Both the position numbers and the translations under genes were made by a program. A stretch of 55,957 nt of DNA. Origin: an uncultured Roseovarius sp. GTDB taxonomy: Bacteria; Pseudomonadota; Alphaproteobacteria; Rhodobacterales; Rhodobacteraceae. The stretch lies in NCBI GenBank assembly GCA_934501475.1, contig CAKSUL010000006.1, forward strand, positions 1 through 55,957, written 5' to 3'. This document shows, piece after piece, positions 24,527-32,351 of this stretch. Below the pieces are notes generated by a model, which saw nothing but the letters and a program-made list of their open reading frames with translations, did not search any database and had not been told where the DNA came from. Every line of letters begins with the position of its first letter. Position 1 is the stretch's first letter.

Positions 24527-26221
24527 TCAGGAGGATACCTGTTCTCGGAGGATGGAGGCCGTCAGCGACGCCATCAGGTAGATGCCCGCAAAGACCAGGA
24601 AGGCCAGAATGGTGTTCTCGAATGACCGCGGATATGACGAATCCTGCGAGGCGACCGGGCGCACGCTGACGGTGAGATAGCGCACCTGCTTGTTGGCCTC
24701 GATCTGGCTGAGCCGCTTGTTTTCCAGCGCCGATTGCAGGACCAGATCCGCCGTGGCCAGATCGGCCTGCGCCATCTGGATTTCCGCCGTCTGCGACGCC
24801 AGCGAGGTCTGCCCCACCGCCGCCTGCGTGAGGCGCGAATTCTGCTTGTCCAGTTCGATCTGAAGCACCGCGATTTCGCTGGTGAGGGCCTGCACCTTGG
24901 CGCGGTTGGGGCGGGCATTGTTCATCTGCGTGTTCAGCGCCAGCTGTTTTTCCTGCAATTGCAGTTCCACATTGCCGATCAACTGGCGGATATTGGCGAT
25001 CTCGCCCTCGGGGTCCAGAACGCTGTTTTCCTGTAGCTTCACCATGCGTTCCTGCGCGGCGCGGCGTTCGGCCTTGGCCTGTTCCAGGCTTTCGGTGGCG
25101 GTCTGAACCGCATCGCGCCGCTTGCGCTGGCTGAGGGCATCGACGTTTTCCTCGGCATATTCGATCAGCTTTCTGGAGAACACCGCGCTTGTCTCGGGGT
25201 TGGCGCTGGACACTTCCATGCGCAGCACGCCCTCGGTGGGATCATAGCCGATCTTCACGGTTTTCTTGTATAGCTTATAGGCCTTTTCATTGCTGGCATC
25301 CGGGTCCAGCCGCTGGATCGGGTCGATCCGCAACTGGCTGAAATGTTCGCGAAAGCCGACATCGGCGTCCAGACGCAGCATCGCCTCCTTGGACAGAAGA
25401 TAGGATTGCGTCGCGATGGCGTCCTGCCCGGTCGAGAATTGCGCAGGCAACAGCGCGCCCAGCCCGCCGCCGCCACCGCCACTGCCACCATCGGCGGACA
25501 GGATCAGGAATTCGGATTTGGTCGAATACATCGGCGTTGCCACCGCATAGTAATAATATCCCGCCACCAGCGTGGGCAGCAGGACAAACGCCGCCAACCG
25601 CGACATGAGCAGAACCAGCTTGCGGCGGCGGCGCTTGCCGATGTCGCGCTGGATGCGCATGATTTCCTCGCCGCGCCGCTCGGCCGGGCTGAGATCGGTC
25701 GAGGGCAGGGTCTGGGGTCTGACGGGAATGGTCTGGGGCAATTGCACCTTGGGCGGGCCCAGATCGCGGCCCTGCGCGCCCGCCAGGGGCGGTGCGCCAT
25801 CGCCGCCATCACCACCATCGCCGTGATTGGACGTGACCAGTTCAAGGATATTGGCGCGCTGGAACGGGTCGATCCCCTTGGCGCGCAACAGGCGCACGGC
25901 ATCGAAATCGGAGGTGGGCGCCAGACCGTTTTTCTGCGCCACGCGGCGCGCCATGCGCAATTGCCGCCCGGTCAGGCCCTCATGGCGGATTTCGTCGATG
26001 CTCTGCCCGGTGGCGACCTCGCGGGGCGAGGTGACCTCGCCGTGGCGCGGGGCGGTGTCGACGGGATCGGCGACAGGCGCCGAGGGCTGATAGGGGTTAT
26101 GCTGCGCGCCGCCTGCTGCAACAGGGCGCGCGTCCGACCGGGGGGTGTCGGGCTGTGCATCGGACTGGGGGCCGCCGGTGCGGCGGATGCGGAATTTTCT
26201 AGCCTTGGGTTTCGTAGTCAT
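24527..26221 (-). CDS. Capsule polysaccharide export inner-membrane protein (KpsE/CtrB-like)
   Basis: Polysaccharide co-polymerase of the ABC-exported capsule system. The 564-residue protein has an unusually long proline/alanine-rich N-terminal cytoplasmic part (about 190 residues), a first membrane helix (AAFVLLPTLVAGYYYYAVATPMYSTKSEFLI region), a periplasmic coiled-coil region rich in A, E, Q and R (about 330-520) and a last helix near the C-terminus (FLVFAGIYLMASLTASIL). The ATG at 26221 overlaps kpsT by 23 nt and has GAGG about 12 bases upstream; an earlier ATG at 26251 is possible. The permease KpsM is not in this window. Confidence 0.9.
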   Translation of the reverse strand: MTTKPKARKFRIRRTGGPQSDAQPDTPRSDARPVAAGGAQHNPYQPSAPVADPVDTAPRHGEVTSPREVATGQSIDEIRHEGLTGRQLRMARRVAQKNGLAPTSDFDAVRLLRAKGIDPFQRANILELVTSNHGDGGDGGDGAPPLAGAQGRDLGPPKVQLPQTIPVRPQTLPSTDLSPAERRGEEIMRIQRDIGKRRRRKLVLLMSRLAAFVLLPTLVAGYYYYAVATPMYSTKSEFLILSADGGSGGGGGGLGALLPAQFSTGQDAIATQSYLLSKEAMLRLDADVGFREHFSQLRIDPIQRLDPDASNEKAYKLYKKTVKIGYDPTEGVLRMEVSSANPETSAVFSRKLIEYAEENVDALSQRKRRDAVQTATESLEQAKAERRAAQERMVKLQENSVLDPEGEIANIRQLIGNVELQLQEKQLALNTQMNNARPNRAKVQALTSEIAVLQIELDKQNSRLTQAAVGQTSLASQTAEIQMAQADLATADLVLQSALENKRLSQIEANKQVRYLTVSVRPVASQDSSYPRSFENTILAFLVFAGIYLMASLTASILREQVSS

Positions 26222-26858
26222 AAAGCTGCTTTGCCTCTTCCAAGGTGTCAAACATATACAATTGCCCGCCCATCAGCACCGCCGCCGAGGTTGCGAATTT
26301 CTCAAGCGTCTTGGCCTGATGCGACACGATCACGACCGTGGTGGTGCGCAGCCGCTCTTTCAGGATCTCACCGGCCTTGCGGTTGAATTCAACGTCGGTC
26401 GAACTGGGCATCCCCTCGTCAATCAGATAGATGTCGAAATCCAGCGCCAGCATCAATGCAAAGGTGAAGCGCGCCTTCATCCCCGCCGAATAGGTGCCAA
26501 GCGGCTGGTCGAAATATTCCCCCAGATTGCACATCCAGCGGCAGAACGCCTCGACATAATCGGGGTCCAGCCCATAAAGACGCGCGATATAGCGGCTGTT
26601 TTCCATCGCCGAAATCTTGGGGATCACCCCCCCCATGAAGCCCAGCGGAAACGAGATGCGGCACCCGCGCCGGATTTCGCCCTCATCGGGTTTTTCAAGG
26701 CCCGCCATCATGTTGATCAACGTCGTCTTGCCGGTGCCGTTGGGGGCCAGAATGCCCATGCTGCGGCCCAGTTCGACCCGGAACGAGACCTGATCAAGAA
26801 TGACCTTGCGCTGGGTCCCGGTCCAGAACGATTTGCTGACATTTTCAAATTCGAGCAT
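26199..26858 (-). CDS. Capsule export ABC transporter ATP-binding protein (KpsT-like)
   Basis: A 219-residue ATPase. Walker A is PNGTGKTT at 39-46; the signature is YSAGMKAR instead of the usual LSGGQ, as in KpsT/CtrD/RfbB-type proteins; Walker B is DIYLIDEGM, with switch histidine in SHQAKT. It powers export of capsule polysaccharide across the inner membrane with a KpsM partner that would be elsewhere. It is the first gene of the unit kpsT-kpsE-kdsA-hexomutase. The upstream gap (26859-27000) includes an A/T-rich region at about 26938-26955. Confidence 0.92.
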   Translation of the reverse strand: MLEFENVSKSFWTGTQRKVILDQVSFRVELGRSMGILAPNGTGKTTLINMMAGLEKPDEGEIRRGCRISFPLGFMGGVIPKISAMENSRYIARLYGLDPDYVEAFCRWMCNLGEYFDQPLGTYSAGMKARFTFALMLALDFDIYLIDEGMPSSTDVEFNRKAGEILKERLRTTTVVIVSHQAKTLEKFATSAAVLMGGQLYMFDTLEEAKQLYDYETQG

Positions 26859-26993
26859 CTACCGGCTCCGTTTTACCGCTCTGGTGGCCCTCTTCGACGG
26901 GGCTTTGTTCACGCATCGTTACCGCACATGACCCCATTATGACGGATCACTGCGCTTATATACAGCATAACAAGGCGAAATTATGCTCCTGAA

Positions 26994-27024
26994 CGAAAAA
27001 AACCGGCGCCGATGCGCCGGTTTT
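26994..27024 (-). terminator. Intrinsic terminator downstream of nhaA
   Basis: The stem core pairs 27001-27009 with 27014-27022, extended to an A/T stem, and is followed on the minus strand by TTTTTTT then CGTTC. The same CGTTC-ended tail follows the rpmE terminator. It lies about 90 bp past the nhaA stop, with repeat copy 2 in between. Confidence 0.88.
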
Positions 27025-27066
27025 GATCTGCTTTCGGCATGGCCGCCCCCGGTCCCTGTCCGATGC

Positions 27067-27114
27067 TGTGGGCGTTTTGTGTTCATTCCGTGAACCGGAT
27101 GGAACGCAAGACGC
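27067..27114. repeat. Hairpin repeat, copy 2
   Basis: Arms 27072-27089 and 27097-27114 are each 18 nt and pair at 14 positions around a 7-nt loop (gtgaacc); two of the four mismatches are G-T on the plus strand. It starts with TGTGG then GCGTTTTG exactly as copy 1 at 6656-6703. It ends 1 bp before the nhaA stop triplet. Confidence 0.75.
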
Positions 27115-27115
27115 A

Positions 27116-28363
27116 TCAGTATTCCTGCTTTTCAACGCGCAGCAGCTTGCCGACGACGATCGAGATGAGGGCCGCAAAGAAGCTGAACAGCGCGCCCATT
27201 TTCGCCGCGTCCTGCACCGGCCCGGCGTCAAACGCGACCGAGGCCACGAACAGCGACACGGTAAAGCCGATGGCGGCAACGCAGCCGATCACCACCAGAT
27301 CAATGATGCGCATCCCCAGCGGAATCCCCAGACCCAGCGGGCGCGCGGCGATCCAGCCAAACAGCAGGATGCCCACCGGCTTGCCGATGAGAAGCCCCGC
27401 CAGAACCAGCCATGTCGCATCCCCGATCGACGAAAACTCGACCCCCGCGTTGAGCAGCCCAAAGAAGAACAGCACGATCTCGACCGGATGTTTCAGGGCG
27501 TGCTCCATCACGTTCAGCAGATCCTTGAGGTATTTCTCGGCCTCGCTGAACAGGCCGAACGCGCGGTCGGCATGGGGGATGGTCGGCACGATGGGCAGCA
27601 GCCCGAGCGCGGGATGCAGCCCCGAACGCATGAAGCCATACCAGCTGAGACAGCCCGCCAACGCATAGGGCCAAAAGCTGAGGGTGTGACGGACCCATGT
27701 GGATCTGGGGCGGTCCTGATTGCCCCGGTCCATCTGGCGCGGCAGCCAGTTGAAGATGAGGAACACCCCTATCGCCGCCGCCGCCGAAAGCAACAGCCAG
27801 ATCGGCGCCAGATCGCCGCTGGGATAGAAGATCGCCAGAATGATCAGCCCCGCCGCATCGTCGGCAATGGCCAGCAGCAACAGGAACCGCACCGCCGGGT
27901 GCCCCGCGCCGAAGACCAGCCGCCCGACCAGATAGCTGAACGCGATATCCGTCGCCGTGGGGATGGCCCAACCGTTTGAAACCGCTGCATATGTGTCCGA
28001 TCCCATGATCAGGGCCAGACCCAGATAGACCGCGATCGGTCCGAACATGCCCCCGGCCGTGGCAAAGAGCGGCGTCGCCGCCTTCTTGCCGCGCAGGCTG
28101 CCGTTGCGCAGCACCACGGCCTCCCAGACTTCCTTGGCGGCGATGGCAAAGAACATCGCCATCAGGATGTCATTGACCAGGTAATGCAGTGTCAGCGTGC
28201 GATACCCGTCATGCAGATGCCCGATCGGCGCATGATCCCAGATCACGAAATCGACAAAATGGTGATAGCTGTCGGGGTTCGTGTTGGCCCAGATCAACGC
28301 GGTAATCGCGCCGAGAATCAACAGAAGAGAGTATTCGGCGACGAAATTCCAGACGCGATACAT
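27116..28363 (-). CDS. nhaA: Na+/H+ antiporter NhaA
   Basis: Inner-membrane antiporter that exports sodium in exchange for protons. The 415-residue protein has the NhaA core: PTATDIAFS with the helix-IV aspartate and LLLAIADDAAGLIILA with the adjacent aspartate pair of the ion site. The C-terminal helix bundle ends KLLRVEKQEY. The family's ATDIAF and DD features are complete. It stands alone between a terminator and the divergent-free gap before the ArsP gene and is consistent with a marine or saline life style, an inference. Confidence 0.95.
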   Translation of the reverse strand: MYRVWNFVAEYSLLLILGAITALIWANTNPDSYHHFVDFVIWDHAPIGHLHDGYRTLTLHYLVNDILMAMFFAIAAKEVWEAVVLRNGSLRGKKAATPLFATAGGMFGPIAVYLGLALIMGSDTYAAVSNGWAIPTATDIAFSYLVGRLVFGAGHPAVRFLLLLAIADDAAGLIILAIFYPSGDLAPIWLLLSAAAAIGVFLIFNWLPRQMDRGNQDRPRSTWVRHTLSFWPYALAGCLSWYGFMRSGLHPALGLLPIVPTIPHADRAFGLFSEAEKYLKDLLNVMEHALKHPVEIVLFFFGLLNAGVEFSSIGDATWLVLAGLLIGKPVGILLFGWIAARPLGLGIPLGMRIIDLVVIGCVAAIGFTVSLFVASVAFDAGPVQDAAKMGALFSFFAALISIVVGKLLRVEKQEY

Positions 28364-28488
28364 ATGTCCCCCACAGTCGGTTTTTCTACCATATCCGCGC
28401 AGAATTAGGACATTTGGCCAAACCCCGCAACCGGCCGCTGGCCGGGTGCGACATCACGCGGCCTCAGGCAGGGCTCAGGCAGGGCGGG

Positions 28489-29514
28489 TCAGGCGAGGGC
28501 CTGCCATGCCAGACCGGCCAGAATCGCGCCTGAAATGGCAAAGGTGGCATAGGCGGCAAAGACGCGCGGCTTGACCAGTGCCCAGACCGCGATCGCCGCC
28601 GGGATGCAACTGACGCCGCCCGCGATGACAAAGGACATGGCCGCGCCCTGGCTCATTCCCTGGGTCAGCAGCGCGTCGATCAGCGGCACGGCGGCATAGC
28701 CGTTCAGATAGGCCGGTGCACCGACAAGCGCGCCCAGCAGGATCGGCGTCACCCCGTCGCCGCCCAGAACGCGGCCCACGGCATCGGCGGGGATATATTC
28801 CATCATCAGCGCCTGAAGCACATAGGCCAGCGCCAGCCATTTGGTCAGGAAAACGGCGTTCTCGATGCTGACGGCGCGGAATGTCTCGCGCCGCTCAGGG
28901 GCGTTCCAGAAGGCCCATTGCGGTTTGCCCTGATAGGTTTTCCTGCTGCCGCAACAGCCGCCGCTATGCGGTCTGGCGCGCAGCGGGTCGGCAAAGATCG
29001 CGCTGCGCGCCGCCAGCGCGGTGATCGCGCCCCCGCCCATGCCGATTGCCACCGCCGCCACTGCCTTGGCCACCGCAAAGTCCCAGCCGAGTGTGCCCGA
29101 CGTGATCAGGAACATCGCCGGGTCCATCAGCGGCGAGGCCAGCCAGAACGCCATGACCGCCCCCAAGGGCGCCCCGAGCGCCAGCATGGCGGCGATGAAG
29201 GGAATGACCTCGCAACTGCAAAACGGCGACAGCCCGCCCAACAGCGCGGCCATCACGATCATGCGGGCCTGATTGCCCTGAAAGGCCCGCGCCAGCACCG
29301 TCTCGGCCCCCGTCGCCTTGAGATAGGCGACCGCCATGACCGCAAAGGCGATGAACGGCGCGGTATGCAAAAGCGAGGACAGCCCGAATTGCACCGACGG
29401 GATGAATTGCGGCCAATCCAGCAGCGCCACCAGCACCAGCGTCAGCGCCAGCGTGCCCCATGCCGGATCGAACCAGCGCTTTGCGGGACCGTGGGAATGT
29501 GTGGTGTCAGCCAT
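28489..29514 (-). CDS. Permease of the ArsP/DUF318 family
   Basis: A 341-residue membrane protein with about eight helices. The motif GLSPFCSCEVIPFIAAML contains the cysteine pair C-S-C typical of ArsP-type permeases, which expel trivalent organoarsenicals; a second block near the middle (HSGGCCGSRK) adds two neighbouring cysteines in a cytoplasmic loop. The C-terminal half repeats the fold (APAYLNGYAAVPLI). It overlaps the 3' end of an ArsR-family gene by 8 nt and so is probably repressed by it. The substrate could be another soft metalloid or an anion; arsenic is the best guess. Confidence 0.85.
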   Translation of the reverse strand: MADTTHSHGPAKRWFDPAWGTLALTLVLVALLDWPQFIPSVQFGLSSLLHTAPFIAFAVMAVAYLKATGAETVLARAFQGNQARMIVMAALLGGLSPFCSCEVIPFIAAMLALGAPLGAVMAFWLASPLMDPAMFLITSGTLGWDFAVAKAVAAVAIGMGGGAITALAARSAIFADPLRARPHSGGCCGSRKTYQGKPQWAFWNAPERRETFRAVSIENAVFLTKWLALAYVLQALMMEYIPADAVGRVLGGDGVTPILLGALVGAPAYLNGYAAVPLIDALLTQGMSQGAAMSFVIAGGVSCIPAAIAVWALVKPRVFAAYATFAISGAILAGLAWQALA

Positions 29515-29851
29515 GATCGTGATCCTCGCAGGGGGTGATGGTATCGGCGCAGCATTCCCGCAGCAGGAATTCCGAAAGGTGTTTCAATTCGTCATAGGCA
29601 ACCGCCGCGCACAGGATGCTGCGCCCTTGCTTGCGTTGCGTGACCAGCCCGGCCTGCGCCAGGATCTTCATGTGATGGGTCAGGGTCGATCCGCTGACGC
29701 CCGCGCGCGCGCCCAACTCGCCGATGCGCAGCCCGTCAGGGCCGGCCCGCACCAGCGCGCGCAGCACGGCAAGGCGCTGTTCACTGCCAAGCGCGGCAAA
29801 GGTCGAGGCGGTCAGCGCCAGATCAAGGTCAGGGGCGGGCGATTGTTTCAT
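29507..29851 (-). CDS. ArsR/SmtB family transcriptional repressor
   Basis: A 114-residue winged-helix protein. The DNA-reading helix is in ARAGVSGSTLTHHMKILAQAGLV; C94 and the C-terminal CCAD...CEDHDHG carry cysteines and histidines that could bind a metalloid. The ATG at 29851 gives the natural start; a TTG upstream at 29887 is in frame without family similarity. It is the first gene of the arsR-permease operon. The upstream region has several TTCTAGAA-like half sites (29853-29921). Regulation by metalloid is inferred from family. Confidence 0.88.
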   Translation of the reverse strand: MKQSPAPDLDLALTASTFAALGSEQRLAVLRALVRAGPDGLRIGELGARAGVSGSTLTHHMKILAQAGLVTQRKQGRSILCAAVAYDELKHLSEFLLRECCADTITPCEDHDHG

Positions 29852-29852
29852 G

Positions 29853-29921
29853 ATTCTCGAAATATTGAAAAGGCGCCGCTGATGCAATCATATTTCTAGA
29901 ATTATGGAAATAAATTTCCAT
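29853..29921. promoter_or_regulatory. Candidate operator of the arsR operon
   Basis: A 70-bp A/T-rich island in the divergent gap. It contains a perfect palindrome ATGGAAAT-AA-ATTTCCAT at 29904-29921, TTCTAGAA at 29894-29901 and ATTCTCGAAAT at 29853-29863. Such palindromes are usual ArsR binding sites. A matching -10 box for the minus strand could lie in TATTTC around 29891. No exact consensus is claimed. Confidence 0.6.
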
Positions 29922-30004
29922 TGAACCGGCATGGCGGCTATTTGAGGCATTGCGGGGGCCGGGGGATGTTCCAACTTGCCCCGGAAACGACTAAGGATTC
30001 GGGC

Positions 30005-30589
30005 ATGGCCGATCTGATCCATGATATCGCCGATTGCACCCTCTGCGCCGCGCGTTTCGCCGCCACGCAGACGGCGCACGCGCCGCGCCCGGTGGTGTGG
30101 TTTCGCCCCGAGGCGCGGATACTGATCGCGGGGCAGGCGCCGGGGATGCGGGTGCATCTTTCGGGCCGGCCGTTCGACGATCCGTCAGGCGCGCGGCTGC
30201 GCGACTGGCTGGGCATGGACGAGGCCACGTTCTATGACCGCACGCGCGTGGCGATCGTGCCGATGGCGTTCTGTTTTCCGGGCTATGACGCCAAGGGATC
30301 AGACCTGCCGCCGCCTGCGATCTGCGCGAAGACATGGCACGCGCGGGTAATGGCCTCGCTGGGCCAGCTGCGCCTGACGGTGCTGGTGGGGGGCTATGCG
30401 CAGCGCTATCACCTGCACACCCGACGCAGCGTAAGCGACACCGTGCGCGACTGGCGCACCCATGCCCCCGGTATATTTCCTTTGCCACATCCCTCGTGGC
30501 GCAATACCAGCTGGCTGAAAAAGAACCCGTGGTTCGAGGCCGATCTTCTGCCCGAATTGCGCAACAAGGTGCAAGAGGTGCTGACATGA
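30005..30589 (+). CDS. Uracil-DNA glycosylase family protein
   Basis: A 194-residue member of the UDG superfamily. The uracil-pocket motif is AGQAPGMRVHLSGRPFDDPSG near residues 35-60, the catalytic-loop counterpart HPSWRNTSW is near 161-170. The first two cysteines of the iron-sulfur type (C10, C13 in CTLC) are present, but a second CxxC pair is not apparent, so it may not hold a 4Fe-4S cluster. Function on uracil is therefore uncertain; DUF-type UDG-like proteins of this size exist. AAGGA lies eight bases before the ATG. It is coupled to sseB by an ATGA overlap and divergent from arsR. Confidence 0.8.
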   Translation: MADLIHDIADCTLCAARFAATQTAHAPRPVVWFRPEARILIAGQAPGMRVHLSGRPFDDPSGARLRDWLGMDEATFYDRTRVAIVPMAFCFPGYDAKGSDLPPPAICAKTWHARVMASLGQLRLTVLVGGYAQRYHLHTRRSVSDTVRDWRTHAPGIFPLPHPSWRNTSWLKKNPWFEADLLPELRNKVQEVLT

Positions 30590-31374
30590 CGCAACCGACC
30601 CGGCTGGACATCGCACATGCCGCGATGCAGGCCGCCCCCGATGATGGCGCGGCGCGCCTGCGCTTTTACGAGGCGCTCTCGGAGGGTGAAATCGTGCTCT
30701 TGCTTGAGCGCGAGGCCGAGGGCGATCAGATCAGCCCGCGCAGCTTTGACGTCGAGGGCTGTGAATATGTGCTGGCCTTTGACAGCGAGGCGCGGCTGGC
30801 GCAGTTCGCGCAGGGCGTTGTGCCCCATGCGATGATGCCGGGGCGGGTTCTGATTGCCATGCTTGAGGGCAGCGGCGCGGGCCTGGGCGTCAATCTGGAC
30901 GTGGCCCCGTCCTCGATCCTGATCCCGCCCGAGGCCGTGGCCTGGCTGGCCGGGGTTCTGGCCGATGGCCCGCAGGGGACCGAGGCGCGGGTCAGCGCCT
31001 TTCGCAAACCCACCGGCCTGCCCGAATCCCTGCTGCGCGCATTGGACGGACGGCTGGCGCGCGCGGCGGGTTTGGCCCATAGCGCCTATCTGGTCGGCGT
31101 CACCTATGAGGGCGGGCAGGCGGGGCATATGCTGGGATTTGTCGACGCGCTGCCCGATGCAGAGGGCGCGTTGGCGCGCGCGGTGTCCGAGGCGCTCAAG
31201 TTTTCGGGGATCGAGGCGGGGTTGCTGGATGTCAGCTTTTTCGCCTCCCAGGACACCGCCGCCGCGCATCTGGCGCGCCATGGGCTGCGCTTTGATCTGC
31301 CCGCGCCGCCCCGGGCCGACGCGCCGCGCGCGGCCCCCGGCTCAGACCCCGGAAAGCCGCCGATCCTGCGATGA
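30586..31374 (+). CDS. SseB family protein
   Basis: A 262-residue protein whose N-terminal half (about 25-115; AFDSEARLAQFAQG and a P-x-x-x-x-L pattern) and C-terminal half resemble the SseB domain (enhanced serine sensitivity). In E. coli SseB changes sensitivity to serine and interacts with sulfur-transfer proteins; its molecular activity is unclear. The ATG at 30586 overlaps the UDG stop. The alanine/proline-rich end (APPRADAPRAAPG) appears disordered. The link with the UDG protein is a neighbourhood observation only. Confidence 0.75.
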   Translation: MTQPTRLDIAHAAMQAAPDDGAARLRFYEALSEGEIVLLLEREAEGDQISPRSFDVEGCEYVLAFDSEARLAQFAQGVVPHAMMPGRVLIAMLEGSGAGLGVNLDVAPSSILIPPEAVAWLAGVLADGPQGTEARVSAFRKPTGLPESLLRALDGRLARAAGLAHSAYLVGVTYEGGQAGHMLGFVDALPDAEGALARAVSEALKFSGIEAGLLDVSFFASQDTAAAHLARHGLRFDLPAPPRADAPRAAPGSDPGKPPILR

Positions 31375-31416
31375 AGCCTGCCGGTCTGCCGGTCGCACCC
31401 CTGCGCGGCGGCCGTC

Positions 31417-32343
31417 TCAATAGCCGCGTGAGCGATCCACAAGGTGCAACAACGGCTCACCCGCCACAGCGCGGCGAAGATTTTCCGCGACCACCTTCGA
31501 TGCGGTCGGCGGGCGGGTGTCCGAGGCCACATGCGGCGTCACGGTGACGCGCGGATGCGCCCAGTAGGGATGCGCCGGGTCCAGCGGCTCGGCGCGGAAC
31601 ACGTCCAGCGTGGCATGGCCGATATGGCCTGAATCAAGGGCCGCCAACAGCGCGTCATCGTCGATCAGCGGCCCGCGCCCCGGATTGAGCAGCACCGCAC
31701 CCGCCGGCAGTTGCGCCAGCCGCTCGGCGTTGATCAGCGTATCGGTCTCGGGCGTCAGCGGCAGCAGCAGCACCAGGATCTGCGCCGTGGCCAGGGCCTT
31801 GCGCAACCCGTCCTCACCGCTGAGGCAGGTGATGCCGGGCACCGATTTCTGCGAGCGGCTCCAGCCGGTCACATCAAAGCCCAGATGCGCCAGATGCTGC
31901 GCACAATCCAGCCCGAGCGCGCCCAGTCCCAGGATCGTCACCGGGCGGTCCTGCGCCAGCGGGATATTGACCAGCCGCCATTCCCCGTCCTGAAGGAACC
32001 TGTCCATTTCCAGGTGATGGCGCAGCGTATAGCCGACTACCCATTCGCGCATCCCCTGCGTCAGCCCGTCATCCACCATGCGGGTCAGCGGCACGCGCAG
32101 CGTATCGTTGCCGATGATCCCCTCGACGCCGGCCCACAAGTTCATCACCGCCTTGAGACGGGTATAGGGCGCGAAATCCTTGAGCGTGCTGTTGGAGGCA
32201 TAGACGATATAATCCACCTCTTCGGGGGGCATCTCATCGCTGAGGTTGAAGTCAAGGCCCTGTTCGGCAAAGGCGGCGCGCAAGAGGGGCTCGTAGGTGG
32301 TCCAACGCTTGGGATTGGCCGCATACAGGACATTGATCGTCAT
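31417..32343 (-). CDS. Glyoxylate/hydroxypyruvate reductase A-type dehydrogenase
   Basis: A 308-residue D-2-hydroxyacid dehydrogenase. NAD(P)-binding loop GLGALGLDCAQHL near 141; the W-S-R at the end of strand 2 favours NADPH; catalytic R-E-H triad equivalents lie in VLLLPLTPETDTLI, DVFRAEPLDPAHPYW and TPHVASDTRP. The form without a long lid resembles GhrA, which reduces glyoxylate and hydroxypyruvate. It is 8 bp after the rodA stop and may be the last gene of the mre operon, though functional linkage with cell shape is not apparent. Confidence 0.88.
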   Translation of the reverse strand: MTINVLYAANPKRWTTYEPLLRAAFAEQGLDFNLSDEMPPEEVDYIVYASNSTLKDFAPYTRLKAVMNLWAGVEGIIGNDTLRVPLTRMVDDGLTQGMREWVVGYTLRHHLEMDRFLQDGEWRLVNIPLAQDRPVTILGLGALGLDCAQHLAHLGFDVTGWSRSQKSVPGITCLSGEDGLRKALATAQILVLLLPLTPETDTLINAERLAQLPAGAVLLNPGRGPLIDDDALLAALDSGHIGHATLDVFRAEPLDPAHPYWAHPRVTVTPHVASDTRPPTASKVVAENLRRAVAGEPLLHLVDRSRGY

Positions 32344-32351
32344 TCTGGAAT

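Noticed and set aside
24950..25250. Alanine/glutamate/arginine-rich stretch in KpsE as a possible separate domain
   Set aside because: Fits the periplasmic coiled coil of polysaccharide co-polymerases.
28440..28488. Short direct repeat CAGGCAGGG near the ArsP gene end
   Set aside because: Only two 9-bp copies in GC-rich text; likely chance.
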